Origin: Streptomyces sp. KMM 9044 | Lineage (GTDB): Bacteria > Actinomycetota > Actinomycetes > Streptomycetales > Streptomycetaceae | Assembly: GCF_024701375.2 (NCBI RefSeq) | Contig: NZ_CP113910.1 | Location: 62,001-126,000 of the forward strand | Length of the DNA: 64,000 nucleotides | Direction: 5' to 3' | Shown here: piece by piece, positions 53,247-63,253 of the stretch | Position numbering within the stretch: the stretch's first letter is position 1 | Layout: each line of letters begins with the position of its first letter | The notes under the pieces: generated by a model | What the model was told of the DNA's origin: nothing | Database searches by the model: none | What the model saw: the letters and a program-made list of their open reading frames with translations, nothing else | Translations under genes and position numbers: made by a program

Positions 53247-53485
53247 CACCGCCCCCGCCGGGCCGTGACCGCGGCTGGAGGCCGGCTGACGGTGACGCGC
53301 CACAGGCCGGTGTCCCATCCTCCGGCCGCCGTGGCCCCGCCCTGGTGTCCTCGCGTCGGCGAGGACGGTGACACAAGGCCAAATGTTGCCCTCTGCAATC
53401 GCTTTCGCTGCAAACAGGGGCGTCGGGATAGCACGCCGGTACCGCGGTGGACCGGCACGCGCACACCTGGAAGGAGACGCATCAC

Positions 53486-53626
53486 ATGGTCAGGTCGGGC
53501 GGCAGCAGCCGGGGGGCAACGGCGACCGTGGCCGGTGTTCTGGCCGGCACAGTGCTGGTCGGTTGCGTCAACGAGGGCGGCTCGCCGGAGGAAAAGGACC
53601 GGCCGGTCGGGGCGGGGAGGTACTGA
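53486..53626 (+). CDS. small lipoprotein (46 aa)
   Basis: A 46-residue product with basic N-terminus, a hydrophobic stretch (ATVAGVLAGTVLV) and a lipobox-like LVGC at residues 24-27. A short charged tail follows. AAGGAGA lies 8 bases before the ATG at 53486. It is probably a surface-anchored lipopeptide of unknown role. Confidence 0.55.
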   Translation: MVRSGGSSRGATATVAGVLAGTVLVGCVNEGGSPEEKDRPVGAGRY

Positions 53627-53638
53627 CGGCCCGGTTCC

Positions 53639-54127
53639 TCACCATGTCAGGGCCAGCGAACCCCCGACCGGCAGCGCGTGCCAGCGGTCGGCGCAGTCGT
53701 CGAAGCGGGACACGATCCGGTCGACCACCGTGGGCATCTCCCCCGCCGTCACATATGCGGGCAGTCCCTCCGCATGGCCGCGCCGCACTTCCCACACGGG
53801 TACGGCGATGCCCGCCAGGTACTCCGAGCGGGCCATGTCCGCCTGCGCCCGGGGAGAGGGTTTCACCGGTTTCGACTTGCGACGCCGCGCGGCCTTGGCG
53901 CGCTCCGCGGGATCGATTGGCCAGAACAGGCCGTTGTCACCGGCGGCCAGCCGCCCATAGACCCCGAGCCTGATGCCTGCCTCCGCCTCGACCAGGAAGT
54001 GCACCAGGTCGTGGGGCAGGTACGGATGCCCGCCCGGCCCATTGCGCGGGGCGAGCCGCGCCCCGGTCTCACGATGCACCGCGATGTCGTAGCTCGTGGC
54101 GGGGCCTTTGGTGAAAACGACGCGCAT
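53639..54127 (-). CDS. hypothetical protein
   Basis: A 162-residue soluble protein with MRVVFTKGPATSYDIAVHRE, GHPYLPHDLVHFLVEAEAGI and a basic linker (KAARRRKSKPVK). A C-terminal helix includes VVDRIVSRFDDCADRWHALP. It resembles conserved Streptomyces proteins of unknown function. It converges on the small lipoprotein gene with 12 bp between stops. The ATG at 54127 has only a weak ribosome site. Confidence 0.7.
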   Translation of the reverse strand: MRVVFTKGPATSYDIAVHRETGARLAPRNGPGGHPYLPHDLVHFLVEAEAGIRLGVYGRLAAGDNGLFWPIDPAERAKAARRRKSKPVKPSPRAQADMARSEYLAGIAVPVWEVRRGHAEGLPAYVTAGEMPTVVDRIVSRFDDCADRWHALPVGGSLALTW

Positions 54128-54413
54128 GACCGCACTGTAGGAGATCCTCACGGCCGGGCGCACCCTGATATTCCGGCACATGGTGCCCCCCCCAGGACGG
54201 GACACCGTCCTCGGGGGCGTTGCGGGCAAAGGACCGGAAGCCACCGTATTCACCGGCGGGGTCCGCAATACGCTGCACAGGCTGCTGCACAGGCGCCCTT
54301 CGGGGAACCGCTGCCGCGGGCGGTGCCGACCACCGGGATGGGGGTGCTCGGAGTGTTCGCGGCGCCCCCGAGCACCCCGTCACGCGGGTCAGCGGTCGCA
54401 GGGTCCTCCGGGG

Positions 54414-54587
54414 TCAGCGCCGGCTCCTGGAAGCCCAGCCCGCACCGATTCCCGCCACATGCAGAGCCAGGGCAGTCAGCCCCAGCAGCATCACATTCGT
54501 CGAAGAGAACACATCATTGGTGCCGATGTCCGCCGCGTTGATCAAGAACGCGAAGAAGAACAGCACGGCGGCCACTATGCCAAACAT
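54414..54587 (-). CDS. small two-helix membrane protein (57 aa)
   Basis: A 57-residue protein with membrane helices GIVAAVLFFFAFLINAAD and VMLLGLTALALHVAGIGAGW and a basic C-terminal end. GAGGAG lies 7 bases before the ATG at 54587, which supports it as a real gene. Function unknown. Confidence 0.65.
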   Translation of the reverse strand: MFGIVAAVLFFFAFLINAADIGTNDVFSSTNVMLLGLTALALHVAGIGAGWASRSRR

Positions 54588-54834
54588 GAACAGGCTCCTC
54601 CCAGTCAGGTGAAGCCCGTCTGCCCCGACAGCCCCCTCACAACCCTCTCTGCCAGCCTTGGCGGGCCGGGCCTCTTCGACGGGAGAGGCCCGGCGGGACC
54701 GCCGGGCGACTCGGAGAACACGTGCCGGAAGGCTTTCCGTTGAGATGACCGCGGCGGTCCACAGGGGGAGAACCCTGGCCGGGAGTGACTTGATGGAAGC
54801 CTGCTGAGCCGTCACCATCCGCCCAGGCTGAGGA

Positions 54835-55665
54835 CTACGACTTCACGAAGGCAAGAAGGTCGGGGTTGAGGATCTCCGGGTGGGTCGAGAGCATGCCGTG
54901 TGGGAGCCCTTCGTACGACTTCAGGGTGCCGTTCTTCAGAAGTTCGGCAGACAGGGGCGCCGAGTCCGCGTAGGGCACGACTTGATCGTCCGTGCCGTGC
55001 GCGACGAGGACCGGGACGTCGATCTGCCTGAGGTCGTCGGTGAAGTCGGTCTCGGAGAACGCCTTGATGCACTCGTAGTGCGCATTGGCCGCGCCCGCCA
55101 TCCCCTGCCGCCACCAGTTGTCGATCAGGCCCTGGTGCACCTTTGCGCCGTCGCGGTTGAAGCCGTAGAAGGGACCGGACGGCACGTCGATGTAGAACTG
55201 CGCGCGGTTGGCGGCGAGGGCTGCGCGGAATTGGTCGAACACCTCGATCGGCAGACCTCCGGGATTGCTCTCGGACTTGACCATGACCGGTGGAACGGCG
55301 CTGACGAGCACGGCCTTCGCGACACGGCCCGGCTCGGCGCGTGCCACATAGCGCGCGACCTCGCCGCCGCCGGTCGAATGTCCGATGTGTACGGCGTCAT
55401 GCAGATCGAGCGCGCCGGTCAGTGCCTCGACATCGGCCGCGTAGGTGTCCATCTCGTGGCCCGTCGAGGGCTGGCTTGAACGCCCGTGACCGCGGCGGTC
55501 GTGGGCTATCACACGATAGCCGTGGGAAAGGAAGAACAACATCTGGTTGTCCCAGTCGTCGGCGCTGAGCGGCCAGCCGTGGTGGAAGACGATCGGCCGG
55601 CCCTCGCGCGGCCCCCAGTCCTTGTAGAAGATGGTGGTGCCGTCGGAGGTGGTGACTGTGCCCAT
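54835..55665 (-). CDS. chloroperoxidase-type alpha/beta hydrolase
   Basis: A 276-residue hydrolase of the cofactor-free haloperoxidase/esterase family. It has the oxyanion region [13 protein letters not shown], the nucleophile elbow HSTGGGE (Ser), acid [10 protein letters not shown] and base LPHGML. These enzymes make peracids or hydrolyse esters. The ATG at 55665 fits the family's length. It stands alone and is not part of a visible operon. Confidence 0.9.
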   Translation of the reverse strand: MGTVTTSDGTTIFYKDWGPREGRPIVFHHGWPLSADDWDNQMLFFLSHGYRVIAHDRRGHGRSSQPSTGHEMDTYAADVEALTGALDLHDAVHIGHSTGGGEVARYVARAEPGRVAKAVLVSAVPPVMVKSESNPGGLPIEVFDQFRAALAANRAQFYIDVPSGPFYGFNRDGAKVHQGLIDNWWRQGMAGAANAHYECIKAFSETDFTDDLRQIDVPVLVAHGTDDQVVPYADSAPLSAELLKNGTLKSYEGLPHGMLSTHPEILNPDLLAFVKS

Positions 55666-56050
55666 TACTGGTCCTTCCACGTGTACGGCTGAGGCGGCTG
55701 GGTCGTGCGGAAACCGCTGGTGTACACAGCGGGAGGGACGGGCGGACCCAGTCATACGAGGGCGCTGGACCCGCGGCCTGGCTGCCACGGACGAAAGTCC
55801 GTGGCAGCCATCCTACGCGCATGTCCGGCATACCTCATGTTCCGTCATGCAGCGGTCAGTGATCCGGTCCGACGGTGGACCGCAGGGCACGTGCCACGGG
55901 CTCACCGGCCCGGGAGGTCCTGTCCCTTGTCCAGGGGTCTCGTGGCCGGACCGAGGGGGCGTGGAAGACCCGGTGATCGGCATCGTGCACGCGAGGCACC
56001 GTCGGGGCCGACCGCCGACACGCGCAGAGACCAAGGCCGTCATGGCCACC
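55666..56050. other. 385-bp gap without a recognisable gene
   Basis: Upstream zone of the chloroperoxidase-type gene, with a hairpin near 55,790-55,805 (GGACGAAAGTCC). No coding frame with support. Confidence 0.4.
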
Positions 56051-56590
56051 TCAGCCCACTGTCCGGTCCGCTGTGACCGTGCCCGACGAGCGGCTGCGGG
56101 TGATGGCGTAACCGAAGGCCGCCGCCAGGACGTACATGAGCACCGAGTAAACGGCACTGGGGACTGCCGCCTCCGAGTTGTCCAGGACGCTCAGGGCGAT
56201 GGTGAGGGCGACGGTCGTGTTGTGGATCCCCACTTCCATGGCGTTGGTGATCGCCTGAGGTTCGTTCAGACGAAGGACCTCCGGCACCGCCGCACCCGAT
56301 GCCAAGGCTCGCCAGACAGAAGATTCCGGTGACCAGACCGACCTGCCGAAGGTAGTCCGCGAGGTTCTCCCGTTCCCCCAGCAGCGCCGCCAGGGACACC
56401 ACGACCAGGACGGTGACGGAGAATACGCGGGCGGGGCCGTCGGCCCGGGCCGCGAAGGCCGCGGAGCGGCGCCGGACCAGCATGCCGACCCCGACCGGGA
56501 CCAGCACGATCGCGATCACGATGCGCGCCGAAGCGCCGGCGAGCGCGTCCGGGTCGGGACGGTGGCCGCTCACTCCGCCCACGAACAGTC
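56051..56590 (-). pseudogene. bile-acid:sodium-symporter-type membrane protein, truncated and frameshifted
   Basis: Minus-strand translation shows ARIVIAIVLVPVGVGMLVRR and FSVTVLVVVSLAALLGEREN in one frame. It then jumps at about 56,300 to a second frame with NAMEVGIHNTTVALTIALS, the family's conserved EVGIQN-like motif, and a final helix. The N-terminal helices are missing. It is a decayed BASS-family gene. Confidence 0.7.
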
Positions 56591-56795
56591 GGAATCGGTC
56601 TCGGTTTGGCCGGCCCTCGGGTCGTGCAGGCGGCAGGGCCGAAGAGGTGACGTCGTTCTGGGATCCCGCTGTCGACCGGTGCGAGAGCGGGCACGCGGAC
56701 GGGTCGGCCCCGGGCAACTCTCCTGCCCGGGGCCGACCTCCGGGTTCTTCCTGTGCGCGTATGCCCCGCCGCACAACCCCCTGCAGAATGGAGCA

Positions 56796-59567
56796 ATGCT
56801 GCCTTCCGACGCTTCCGCCACACCACCGCACTGGCACGCCTTGCCCGCGACCGACGCGACGGGCCGGCTCGACGTCGACCCCGGTGCGGGGCTCTCTTCG
56901 GACGAAGCGGCCCGGCGGCTGGCGGAGCACGGGCCGAACCAGTTGGACGAGGCTCCGCGTGAACCCCGGTGGCGAGCCTTCCTCCGACAGTTCCAGGATC
57001 TCCTGATCATCATTCTGCTGGTGGCCGCCGTGGTCAGCCTGCTGGTGTCCCGGGAAGGGGAGACCCCGATCGCGATCGCAGTGGTGGTGCTGCTCAACGC
57101 AACGATCGGGTTCGTGCAGGAGTCCCGGGCCGAGGCGGCGCTGGACGCCCTGCGGGAGATGACGGTCACTCATGCCACGGTCCGCCGCGACGGCCGTCTG
57201 ATGCAACTGGCCGCCGGTGAGCTGGTCCCCGGGGACGTGGTCACCCTCGCGCCGGGTGACCGGGTTCCCGCGGACGGGCGGCTGCTGACGTCGGCTTCCC
57301 TGGAAGTGCAGGAGTCCGTCCTGACAGGCGAGGCGCAGGCCGTGGCCAAGGACGCGGATGCCGAGGTCGCAGAGGACGCCCCGCTGGCCGACCGGTCGAC
57401 GGCGGTGTTCATGAACACCGCCGTCACGCGCGGCCGGGGCGAGGTCACGGTCACCGCCACCGGTATGGACACCGAGACCGGCCGCATCGCCGACATGCTG
57501 CACTCGGCCAAGCCCGGTCCGACGCCGTTGCAGCGTCAGATCGACGCGCTCAGCCGCACCCTCGCCCTGATCGCCGGGCTGGTCATCGCGCTTGTGTTCG
57601 TCCTCGGCCTGGTGCGCGGGCAGGACTTCGGCGACCTGTTCATCAGTGCCGTGTCGCTGGCGGTCGCGGCCATCCCCGAGGGCCTGCCCGCGGTGGTCGC
57701 GTTCACCCTCGCGATGGGCACGGGCCGGATGGCCAAGAAGGGGGCGATCGTCAAGAAGCTGGCGTCGGTCGAGACTCTCGGCAGTACCACCCAGATCTGC
57801 ACGGACAAGACCGGCACGCTGACGCTGAACCAGATGACGGCGCGGGAGATGCTGCTGGCCGGCCGTCGGCTCACCCTCTCCGGCGAGGGCTACTCCTCCG
57901 AAGGGCGGATCCGCACCACCGACGGACAGCCCCTGCCGCAGACGCTGGACCACGCGCTGACCGCGATGGCCCTGTGCACCGACGCGGTGATCCGCGACGG
58001 TGACGTCATGGGTGACCCGACCGAGGGCGCCCTGGTGGTCCTGGCCGAGAAGGGCGGCGTCGACGTGATCGGACTGCGGCAGGAGCGGCCGCGGCGGCTG
58101 GAGGTTCCCTTCGACTCCGACTACAAGTTCATGGCGACCTTCCACGACTGGACAGACGACTCCGGGCGCGCGGTGGTCCGGTGCTTCGTCAAGGGTGCTC
58201 CCGATGTCCTGGCCGGCCGTGCGGACCGCCTCGTCGGCGAGGAGGGGATCCTGCCGTTCGACGACGCGGCCCGCCGTCGGTTCGACGAGGGCAACGCCTC
58301 GCTCGCCGAGCAGGGCATGCGGGTCATGGCGCTGGGCACGGAGGATTTCCCCGCCGACGGCTTCCGGGCTCCCGAGGACCCCAAGGATCTCCTCGACCGG
58401 ATCGTGCTGACGGCCATGGTGGGCATCGTCGATCCGCCCCGCCCGGAAGCACGCACGGCGATCGCCGAGTGCATCGATGCCGGAATCCGGGTTCGCGTGA
58501 TCACCGGTGACCACGCGGTGACCGCGGGCGCCATCGCCCGCGAGCTCGGTATCCCCGGAGGCGCCGTGACGGGGGCCGATCTCGACCGCATCGACGACGA
58601 AACCGCCCTGGCCGACCGGCTGGACGAGGCGGGTGTCGTCGCCCGGGTGTCCCCCGAGCACAAGATCCGTATCGTCCGGGCGCTGCAGGACCGCGGTGAC
58701 GTGGTCGCGATGACCGGTGACGGCGTCAATGACGCCCCCGCGCTGCGCAAGGCCGACATCGGGGTGGCGATGGGCGTCACGGGGACGGAGGTCACCAAGG
58801 AGGCCAGCACGATGGTGCTGACCGACGACAACTTCGCCACCATCGTGTCCGCGGTCCGCGAAGGCCGCGGCATCTACGACAACATCGTGAAGTTCACCCG
58901 GTTCCAGGTCTCCACCGCTCTGGGTTTCGTGGCCGTTTTCCTGATCGCCTCACTGACCGGTCTGGCGGGCGGGGCACCGTTCACCGCCCTGCAGATCCTG
59001 TTCGTCAACCTGGTCATGGACGGGCCGCCGGCCATGACCCTGGGCGTCGACCCGGTCAGTCCGGACGCGATGAAGCGCGCGCCTCGCGCGGCCGGCGAAC
59101 GGATCCTCAGCAAGCAGCGTCTCACCCGCATCCTGCTGGCGAGCACAGTGATGGCGGCCGGCACACTGGCGGTGCTGATCTGGGCCCCGGGCCCGGAGGC
59201 GGAACTGGGAGAGGCGACCGTCGCGGGCACGATGGCCTTCGTCACCTTCGTGTTCTTCCAGGTCTTCAACCTGCTCAACGTGCGGCATGACACCCGCAGC
59301 GTGTTCAGCCGGGAAACGCTGCAGAACACCTCCGCGTTCGTCGCCACGGGTGCCGTGATCGCCCTGCTCATCGCCATCGTCGAAACCGACGCGCTGCACG
59401 GCTTCTTCACCACCACCGATCTCGCTCCCGGTCAGTGGCTGGTGTGCGCTGCCGTCGGCTCGGCGATCCTGTGGACCGGCGAGGTGCTCAAGACCGTGCT
59501 GCGTGCGCGTGCGCACGGCACGCGCGGCACCGGTTCGCAGCAGCCGACGCCCCGGCAGGCGGCGTGA
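56796..59567 (+). CDS. P-type cation-transporting ATPase (P2A, Ca2+-type)
   Basis: A 923-residue P-type ATPase. The actuator segment has EVQESVLTGEAQAV, the membrane helix 4 motif AAIPEGLPA marks Ca2+-type pumps, and the phosphorylated Asp is residue 337 in CTDKTGTLT. The nucleotide domain contains MTGDGVNDAPAL, and C-terminal helices include LFVNLVMDGPPAMTLG. It exports Ca2+ or related cations with ATP. ATG at 56796 follows GGAG closely. The gene diverges from the decayed symporter. Confidence 0.93.
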   Translation: MLPSDASATPPHWHALPATDATGRLDVDPGAGLSSDEAARRLAEHGPNQLDEAPREPRWRAFLRQFQDLLIIILLVAAVVSLLVSREGETPIAIAVVVLLNATIGFVQESRAEAALDALREMTVTHATVRRDGRLMQLAAGELVPGDVVTLAPGDRVPADGRLLTSASLEVQESVLTGEAQAVAKDADAEVAEDAPLADRSTAVFMNTAVTRGRGEVTVTATGMDTETGRIADMLHSAKPGPTPLQRQIDALSRTLALIAGLVIALVFVLGLVRGQDFGDLFISAVSLAVAAIPEGLPAVVAFTLAMGTGRMAKKGAIVKKLASVETLGSTTQICTDKTGTLTLNQMTAREMLLAGRRLTLSGEGYSSEGRIRTTDGQPLPQTLDHALTAMALCTDAVIRDGDVMGDPTEGALVVLAEKGGVDVIGLRQERPRRLEVPFDSDYKFMATFHDWTDDSGRAVVRCFVKGAPDVLAGRADRLVGEEGILPFDDAARRRFDEGNASLAEQGMRVMALGTEDFPADGFRAPEDPKDLLDRIVLTAMVGIVDPPRPEARTAIAECIDAGIRVRVITGDHAVTAGAIARELGIPGGAVTGADLDRIDDETALADRLDEAGVVARVSPEHKIRIVRALQDRGDVVAMTGDGVNDAPALRKADIGVAMGVTGTEVTKEASTMVLTDDNFATIVSAVREGRGIYDNIVKFTRFQVSTALGFVAVFLIASLTGLAGGAPFTALQILFVNLVMDGPPAMTLGVDPVSPDAMKRAPRAAGERILSKQRLTRILLASTVMAAGTLAVLIWAPGPEAELGEATVAGTMAFVTFVFFQVFNLLNVRHDTRSVFSRETLQNTSAFVATGAVIALLIAIVETDALHGFFTTTDLAPGQWLVCAAVGSAILWTGEVLKTVLRARAHGTRGTGSQQPTPRQAA

Positions 59568-59647
59568 GGGCAGTGCGCTCGGTGCGCCCCCGTGTCCCCG
59601 CGATCGCCGGGGTCGACGGCCTCTCACTGGTGTCACGGCCGCCGGGC

Positions 59648-60387
59648 GTGAGCGAGGGCCGCGGGTGTCTCGCAGCCCACGATGGCCGGGGCCTCGTGGA
59701 TCAGTTCGTCGTCGGTGACCGCCTCCACCATGAACAGCGCGAAGTCGACCCGCCGGGTGAGGTTGTCCGCGAGAACCGGGGCACCGACGTGCCCGCTCCG
59801 CAGTGGAGGTGATCACCGACGACGCCCGGCAGCCCTGGCCCCCGCCCTCCTCCAGATCGTTCCCGCGTACGACCGTTCAGCGGGTGTCGCCGGCGAAGAC
59901 GCGGCGGCGTGCCTCCACCTGGTCGCGCAGGTCGGCGAAGCGCGCCAGCCGTGCCAGCCGTGCCGAAGACCACGACGAGCGCACGCAGCTTCAGCGAGTG
60001 CGCATCCTTGCCGTCACGGGTGATGTGCCGGCCGCAGGAGAACACCAGCCGCGCCCCCGCGGGGGCCAGGCCGAGCACCGCCTGGGCGGTCTTGCTCGCG
60101 TAGCCCCGCACTCCCCAGGGCGCCAGGGCCGTCAGCACCGCGTCACAGCCGGCGACCGCCCGACGGATGGCCTCACGGTCGTCCGTCGGGCCCGCGACGA
60201 CGGTCATCCGCACGGCGAACCCGTCCAGTCTCGGCACACTCCTCTCACGGCAGACGCCCACGACCTCGTAGCCCCGCTCCAACGCGTGCCGCACCATGTA
60301 CGTCACCGACTTGCCCGAGGCGCCGACGATGCAGACCCCCAGGCTCCGCTCCCCGTCCGTGGCTCGTCCTGGTCCCGTCGCGTCCAT
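59648..60387 (-). pseudogene. NAD(P)-binding oxidoreductase, broken by frameshifts and a stop
   Basis: From ATG 60387 the frame gives a good N-terminus (VCIVGASGKSVTYMVRHALE, GCDAVLTALAPWGVRGYASK) up to about residue 150. The continuation (RFADLRDQVEARRRVFAGDT) lies in the next frame and meets a TGA. The C-terminal part (LTRRVDFALFMVEAVTDDE) lies in yet another frame. It is a NAD(P)H-binding Rossmann protein gene in decay. Confidence 0.72.
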
Positions 60388-60494
60388 GGCTGCCCCGTGA
60401 CGCACCCACACCTCGCGGGGGTTTCGCGCTGTCCGCGACCACCGCGGGAAGAGGCGTGCAAGCCCACAGGACAGGGCCCGTACGCCCCTCGGTT

Positions 60495-61691
60495 CTAACT
60501 GGACCGCTGTGATGCCGCCGCCAATTCCGGAACCGGTTTCCGCGCAGGTGCCGAGGCCGCCGCGGGGACCTGCTGCCGGAAGGCCCGGTCCATCTTCGGC
60601 TCGAACACGGGGCGGAAGACCTTCCGCACCGGTGCGGTGCACAGGGCGGTCACGACCACGGCGGCGATCGCGGTGACGGCGGTCTCGCCCACCGGGGTGT
60701 GGAACCAGTCGTTGCGGGACCAGTGCCAGTGGTTGGCGGCCTGGATGAAGAAGCCGTGCAGCAGGTACCCGTACAGTGTGCCGGCACCCAGTGCGGTGAA
60801 CCACGTGCGGCGCCGGGGGACGAGGGCGACGAAACAGGCGACGAGGACCGCCGAGCAGCCGAAGATCGCCAGGGTCATGAGCGGCCCGTGCCAGGCGGGC
60901 GACCCGAGATCCTCGGCGCTGGAGTTGTGAAAGAACCAGGCGTAGTCCATCCAGGTTACGGACCAGTAGGCCACAACCAGCGCCCCCGCGAACACCGGTA
61001 CAGCCAGGATGCGCACCTCACGGCGCCGCACCATCTCGAAGTGCTCCTTCTTCAGCAAGAGGCCGAGCACGAAGTACGGCAGGAACTGCAGGGTGCGGTG
61101 CAGGTCGAGATCCTTGCCGATGGACGGGGCAAGGGTGGCCAGTGCCGCGACGGCGAGGGCGACGGGCAGCGGCCGGCGCAAGGTCTGCCAGATCGGGGTG
61201 GTCAGCCGCCAGATGAACAGCGCGGCGAGGAACCACGTCAGGTACAGGGGGTCCAGCAGGCTGATCGAGCGGTCCGGTTCGTTGTCGCTCCACCGGGTGA
61301 AGAAGGTGTACGCCACCTCGAAGACGACATACGGCACGGCGACGCCGGTGATCAGGCGCTTGATCTTCGCCGGGCTCCAGTCGAAGCCGCGCGAGAAGTA
61401 GCCGGAGATGATGATGAACGTCGGCATGTGGAAGGCGTAGACCAGGGTGTAGAGCGCCGTGACGGTACGGCTCTCGCTGCGCAGCGGTTCCCACGCGTGG
61501 CCGACCGCCACCAGCACGATGGCCAGGTACTTGGCGTTGTCGAAGAGCGCGTCCCGCGGTTTCGCCGGCCGCCTCCCCCCGTCTGTCCCCCCGCCGGCCC
61601 GCGCGGTGCCGGCGGCGCTCTCGTCCTTGTCCGGTCTCGTCGGAGGCCTGTCCGTCTCCCCGGAGCTGCGCGAGGGCAGCGTTTCGTTCAC
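60495..61691 (-). CDS. acyltransferase-3 family integral membrane protein
   Basis: A 398-residue membrane protein. About 60 disordered Pro/Arg-rich residues precede about ten helices typical of the acyltransferase-3/fucose-4-O-acetylase type. The conserved first helix reads DNAKYLAIVLVAVGHAWEPL with catalytic His, and AFHMPTFIIISGYFSRG follows. Such proteins O-acylate cell-surface sugars. GTG at 61691 is preceded by GAAGGAAGG. The tail is Ala/Pro-rich and cytoplasmic. Confidence 0.85.
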   Translation of the reverse strand: MNETLPSRSSGETDRPPTRPDKDESAAGTARAGGGTDGGRRPAKPRDALFDNAKYLAIVLVAVGHAWEPLRSESRTVTALYTLVYAFHMPTFIIISGYFSRGFDWSPAKIKRLITGVAVPYVVFEVAYTFFTRWSDNEPDRSISLLDPLYLTWFLAALFIWRLTTPIWQTLRRPLPVALAVAALATLAPSIGKDLDLHRTLQFLPYFVLGLLLKKEHFEMVRRREVRILAVPVFAGALVVAYWSVTWMDYAWFFHNSSAEDLGSPAWHGPLMTLAIFGCSAVLVACFVALVPRRRTWFTALGAGTLYGYLLHGFFIQAANHWHWSRNDWFHTPVGETAVTAIAAVVVTALCTAPVRKVFRPVFEPKMDRAFRQQVPAAASAPARKPVPELAAASQRSS

Positions 61692-62043
61692 GATTCCTTC
61701 CTTCGGGAACCCAGACAGAGCAGAACACCTCTTACAGGAGCTGTGTAGGTAACACGAGAGTAACGACCCCGAAAACCGTAGCCGTGGCCGACGTCCGGGT
61801 AAACCCGAACCCATCATCCGACCATCACACTCGCGTACGGTGGCGGTGAGGGAGCTCCCGTCTCAACCGCCGGCGCGGGTGCCCACTTTCGGCCATTCCC
61901 GCCGCGTCGGCAGCGAGTGCACGCCTGCCCGGACATCGCCACCCTATGCTTCTACGTGCTTGTAGAAATTCTGTGCCGTGCACCCACGGGGCGCGCGGCA
62001 CTGCGTTTACGGAACACTCGCACGTGAAGGAGTGGACGCCCCG
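61692..62043. other. 352-bp intergenic promoter region
   Basis: It separates the divergent acyltransferase and Spo0M-like genes. It carries the inverted repeat at 61950 and no gene of its own. Confidence 0.5.
61950..61967. promoter_or_regulatory. TTCTAC-N6-GTAGAA inverted repeat
   Basis: A perfect 6-bp inverted repeat with 6-base spacer, 77 bp upstream of the Spo0M-like gene. The same pattern recurs at 63150 before the GlsB-like gene, which suggests a shared operator or promoter element. Confidence 0.55.
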
Positions 62044-63024
62044 ATGGTGTTCAAACGACTGCTCGGCTCGCTCGGCGTGGGCGGCCCCACGGTCGACACG
62101 GTCCTCGACCCCGGTGCGCCCCGGCCCGGAACCGCACTGACCGGACAGGTCCATCTCAAGGGCGGTGAAACCGACTTCGACATCGAGCACATCACGCTGG
62201 AGCTGGTGGCCCGGGTCGAGGCCGAGCACGAGGAGGGGGAGAGTGAGGGCGTCGTCGTCTTCGAGCGGTTCACCGTGGGCGGCGGCTTCCGGCTCGGCGC
62301 AGGCGAACTGCAGAGCGTCCCGTTCACCGTGGCACTGCCCTGGGAGACCCCCGTCACCGAGCTCCACGGCCAGGGCCTCGGCATCGTCCTGGGAGTGCGG
62401 ACCGAACTCGCCGTGGCGGGCGCCAGGGACAAGGGTGATCTGGACCGGCTGAGCGTCGGGCCGCTGCCCGTGCAGGAAGCGATCCTCGAGGCGTTCGGCG
62501 GGCTCGGGTTCGGCTTCCGGTCCGCCGATCTCGAGTACGGCCGCATCGGCGGCACCGGCCAGCAACTGCCCTTCTACCAGGAGATCGAGCTAACCCCTGG
62601 GGCACAGTACGCCCACCAGGTCACCGAGATCGAGGTGACGTTCCTCGCCGGCCCGGGCGGTATGGAGGTCGTGCTGGAGGCGGACAAGCGCGGCGGGCTC
62701 TTCTCCTCCGGCCACGACGCGGTGAACCGGTTCACGGTCTCCCACGACGGTGTCGAGCACCAGGACTGGAACGCGATCGTCGACGAGTGGATGCGCCGGC
62801 TCGTGGAGCACCGGGCTTCGTACGGCTCTCACGCCGGACACCACGGGCACGACGGGCACCACCACGACGGCCACCGCTCCGGCCCCGGCATGGGGACGGT
62901 CGTCGCGGCGGGCGCGGCCGGGCTGGCCGTGGGGGTCGTCGGTGGCATGGTCGCGGCCGAAGTCGTCGACGAGGTCGGGGACTTCTTCGAGGGTGACGAG
63001 GAAGAGGCGGAGGACGAGGGCTGA
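62044..63024 (+). CDS. Spo0M-like sporulation control protein
   Basis: A 326-residue Spo0M-family (arrestin-fold) protein. The first 240 residues hold two beta-sandwich halves (with GQVHLKGGETDFDIEHITLE and VSHDGVEHQDWNAIVDEWM). A His-rich stretch near 265-280 (HAGHHGHDGHHHDGH) follows, then a hydrophobic Gly/Ala/Val segment and an acidic tail. Spo0M modulates sporulation onset in Bacillus; in Streptomyces the role is unclear. AAGGAG precedes the ATG at 62044. A 19-bp stem terminator follows. Confidence 0.88.
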   Translation: MVFKRLLGSLGVGGPTVDTVLDPGAPRPGTALTGQVHLKGGETDFDIEHITLELVARVEAEHEEGESEGVVVFERFTVGGGFRLGAGELQSVPFTVALPWETPVTELHGQGLGIVLGVRTELAVAGARDKGDLDRLSVGPLPVQEAILEAFGGLGFGFRSADLEYGRIGGTGQQLPFYQEIELTPGAQYAHQVTEIEVTFLAGPGGMEVVLEADKRGGLFSSGHDAVNRFTVSHDGVEHQDWNAIVDEWMRRLVEHRASYGSHAGHHGHDGHHHDGHRSGPGMGTVVAAGAAGLAVGVVGGMVAAEVVDEVGDFFEGDEEEAEDEG

Positions 63025-63025
63025 C

Positions 63026-63074
63026 CGCGCCCGGGCGGGCCGGGCGCGGTCAGGGCCCGGCCCGCCCGGGCGCG
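63026..63074 (+). terminator. terminator with perfect 19-bp stem
   Basis: CGCGCCCGGGCGGGCCGGG pairs with its complement at 63056-63074 around an 11-base loop and is followed by TTTCG. It starts 2 bp after the Spo0M-like stop codon. Confidence 0.85.
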
Positions 63075-63149
63075 TTTCGTGCCCATGGCCATGGGCACAG
63101 CCCGACGGTCACCGGGACCTCTCGTCGCACGACACCCCCACCCCGAAAC

Positions 63150-63167
63150 TTCTACAAAAATGTAGAG
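63150..63167. promoter_or_regulatory. TTCTAC-N6-GTAGAG inverted repeat
   Basis: The inverted repeat repeats the arms and spacer of the site at 61950, with one base changed in the last position. It lies 87 bp upstream of the GlsB-like gene, in a short AT-rich patch (CTACAAAAATGTAG) that stands out from the GC-rich surroundings. Confidence 0.55.
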
Positions 63168-63253
63168 GTTAGGCTTGCCCGTGCACGGATGCCCGCTGTG
63201 CCGCGTTGCCGGCCGGTGGGCACGGCACGACGACACGGCAAGGAGGGGGCGTC

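Noticed and set aside
56040..58661. 873-codon minus-strand frame opposite the P-type ATPase
   Set aside because: Antisense shadow of the ATPase gene; only its last part coincides with the decayed symporter.
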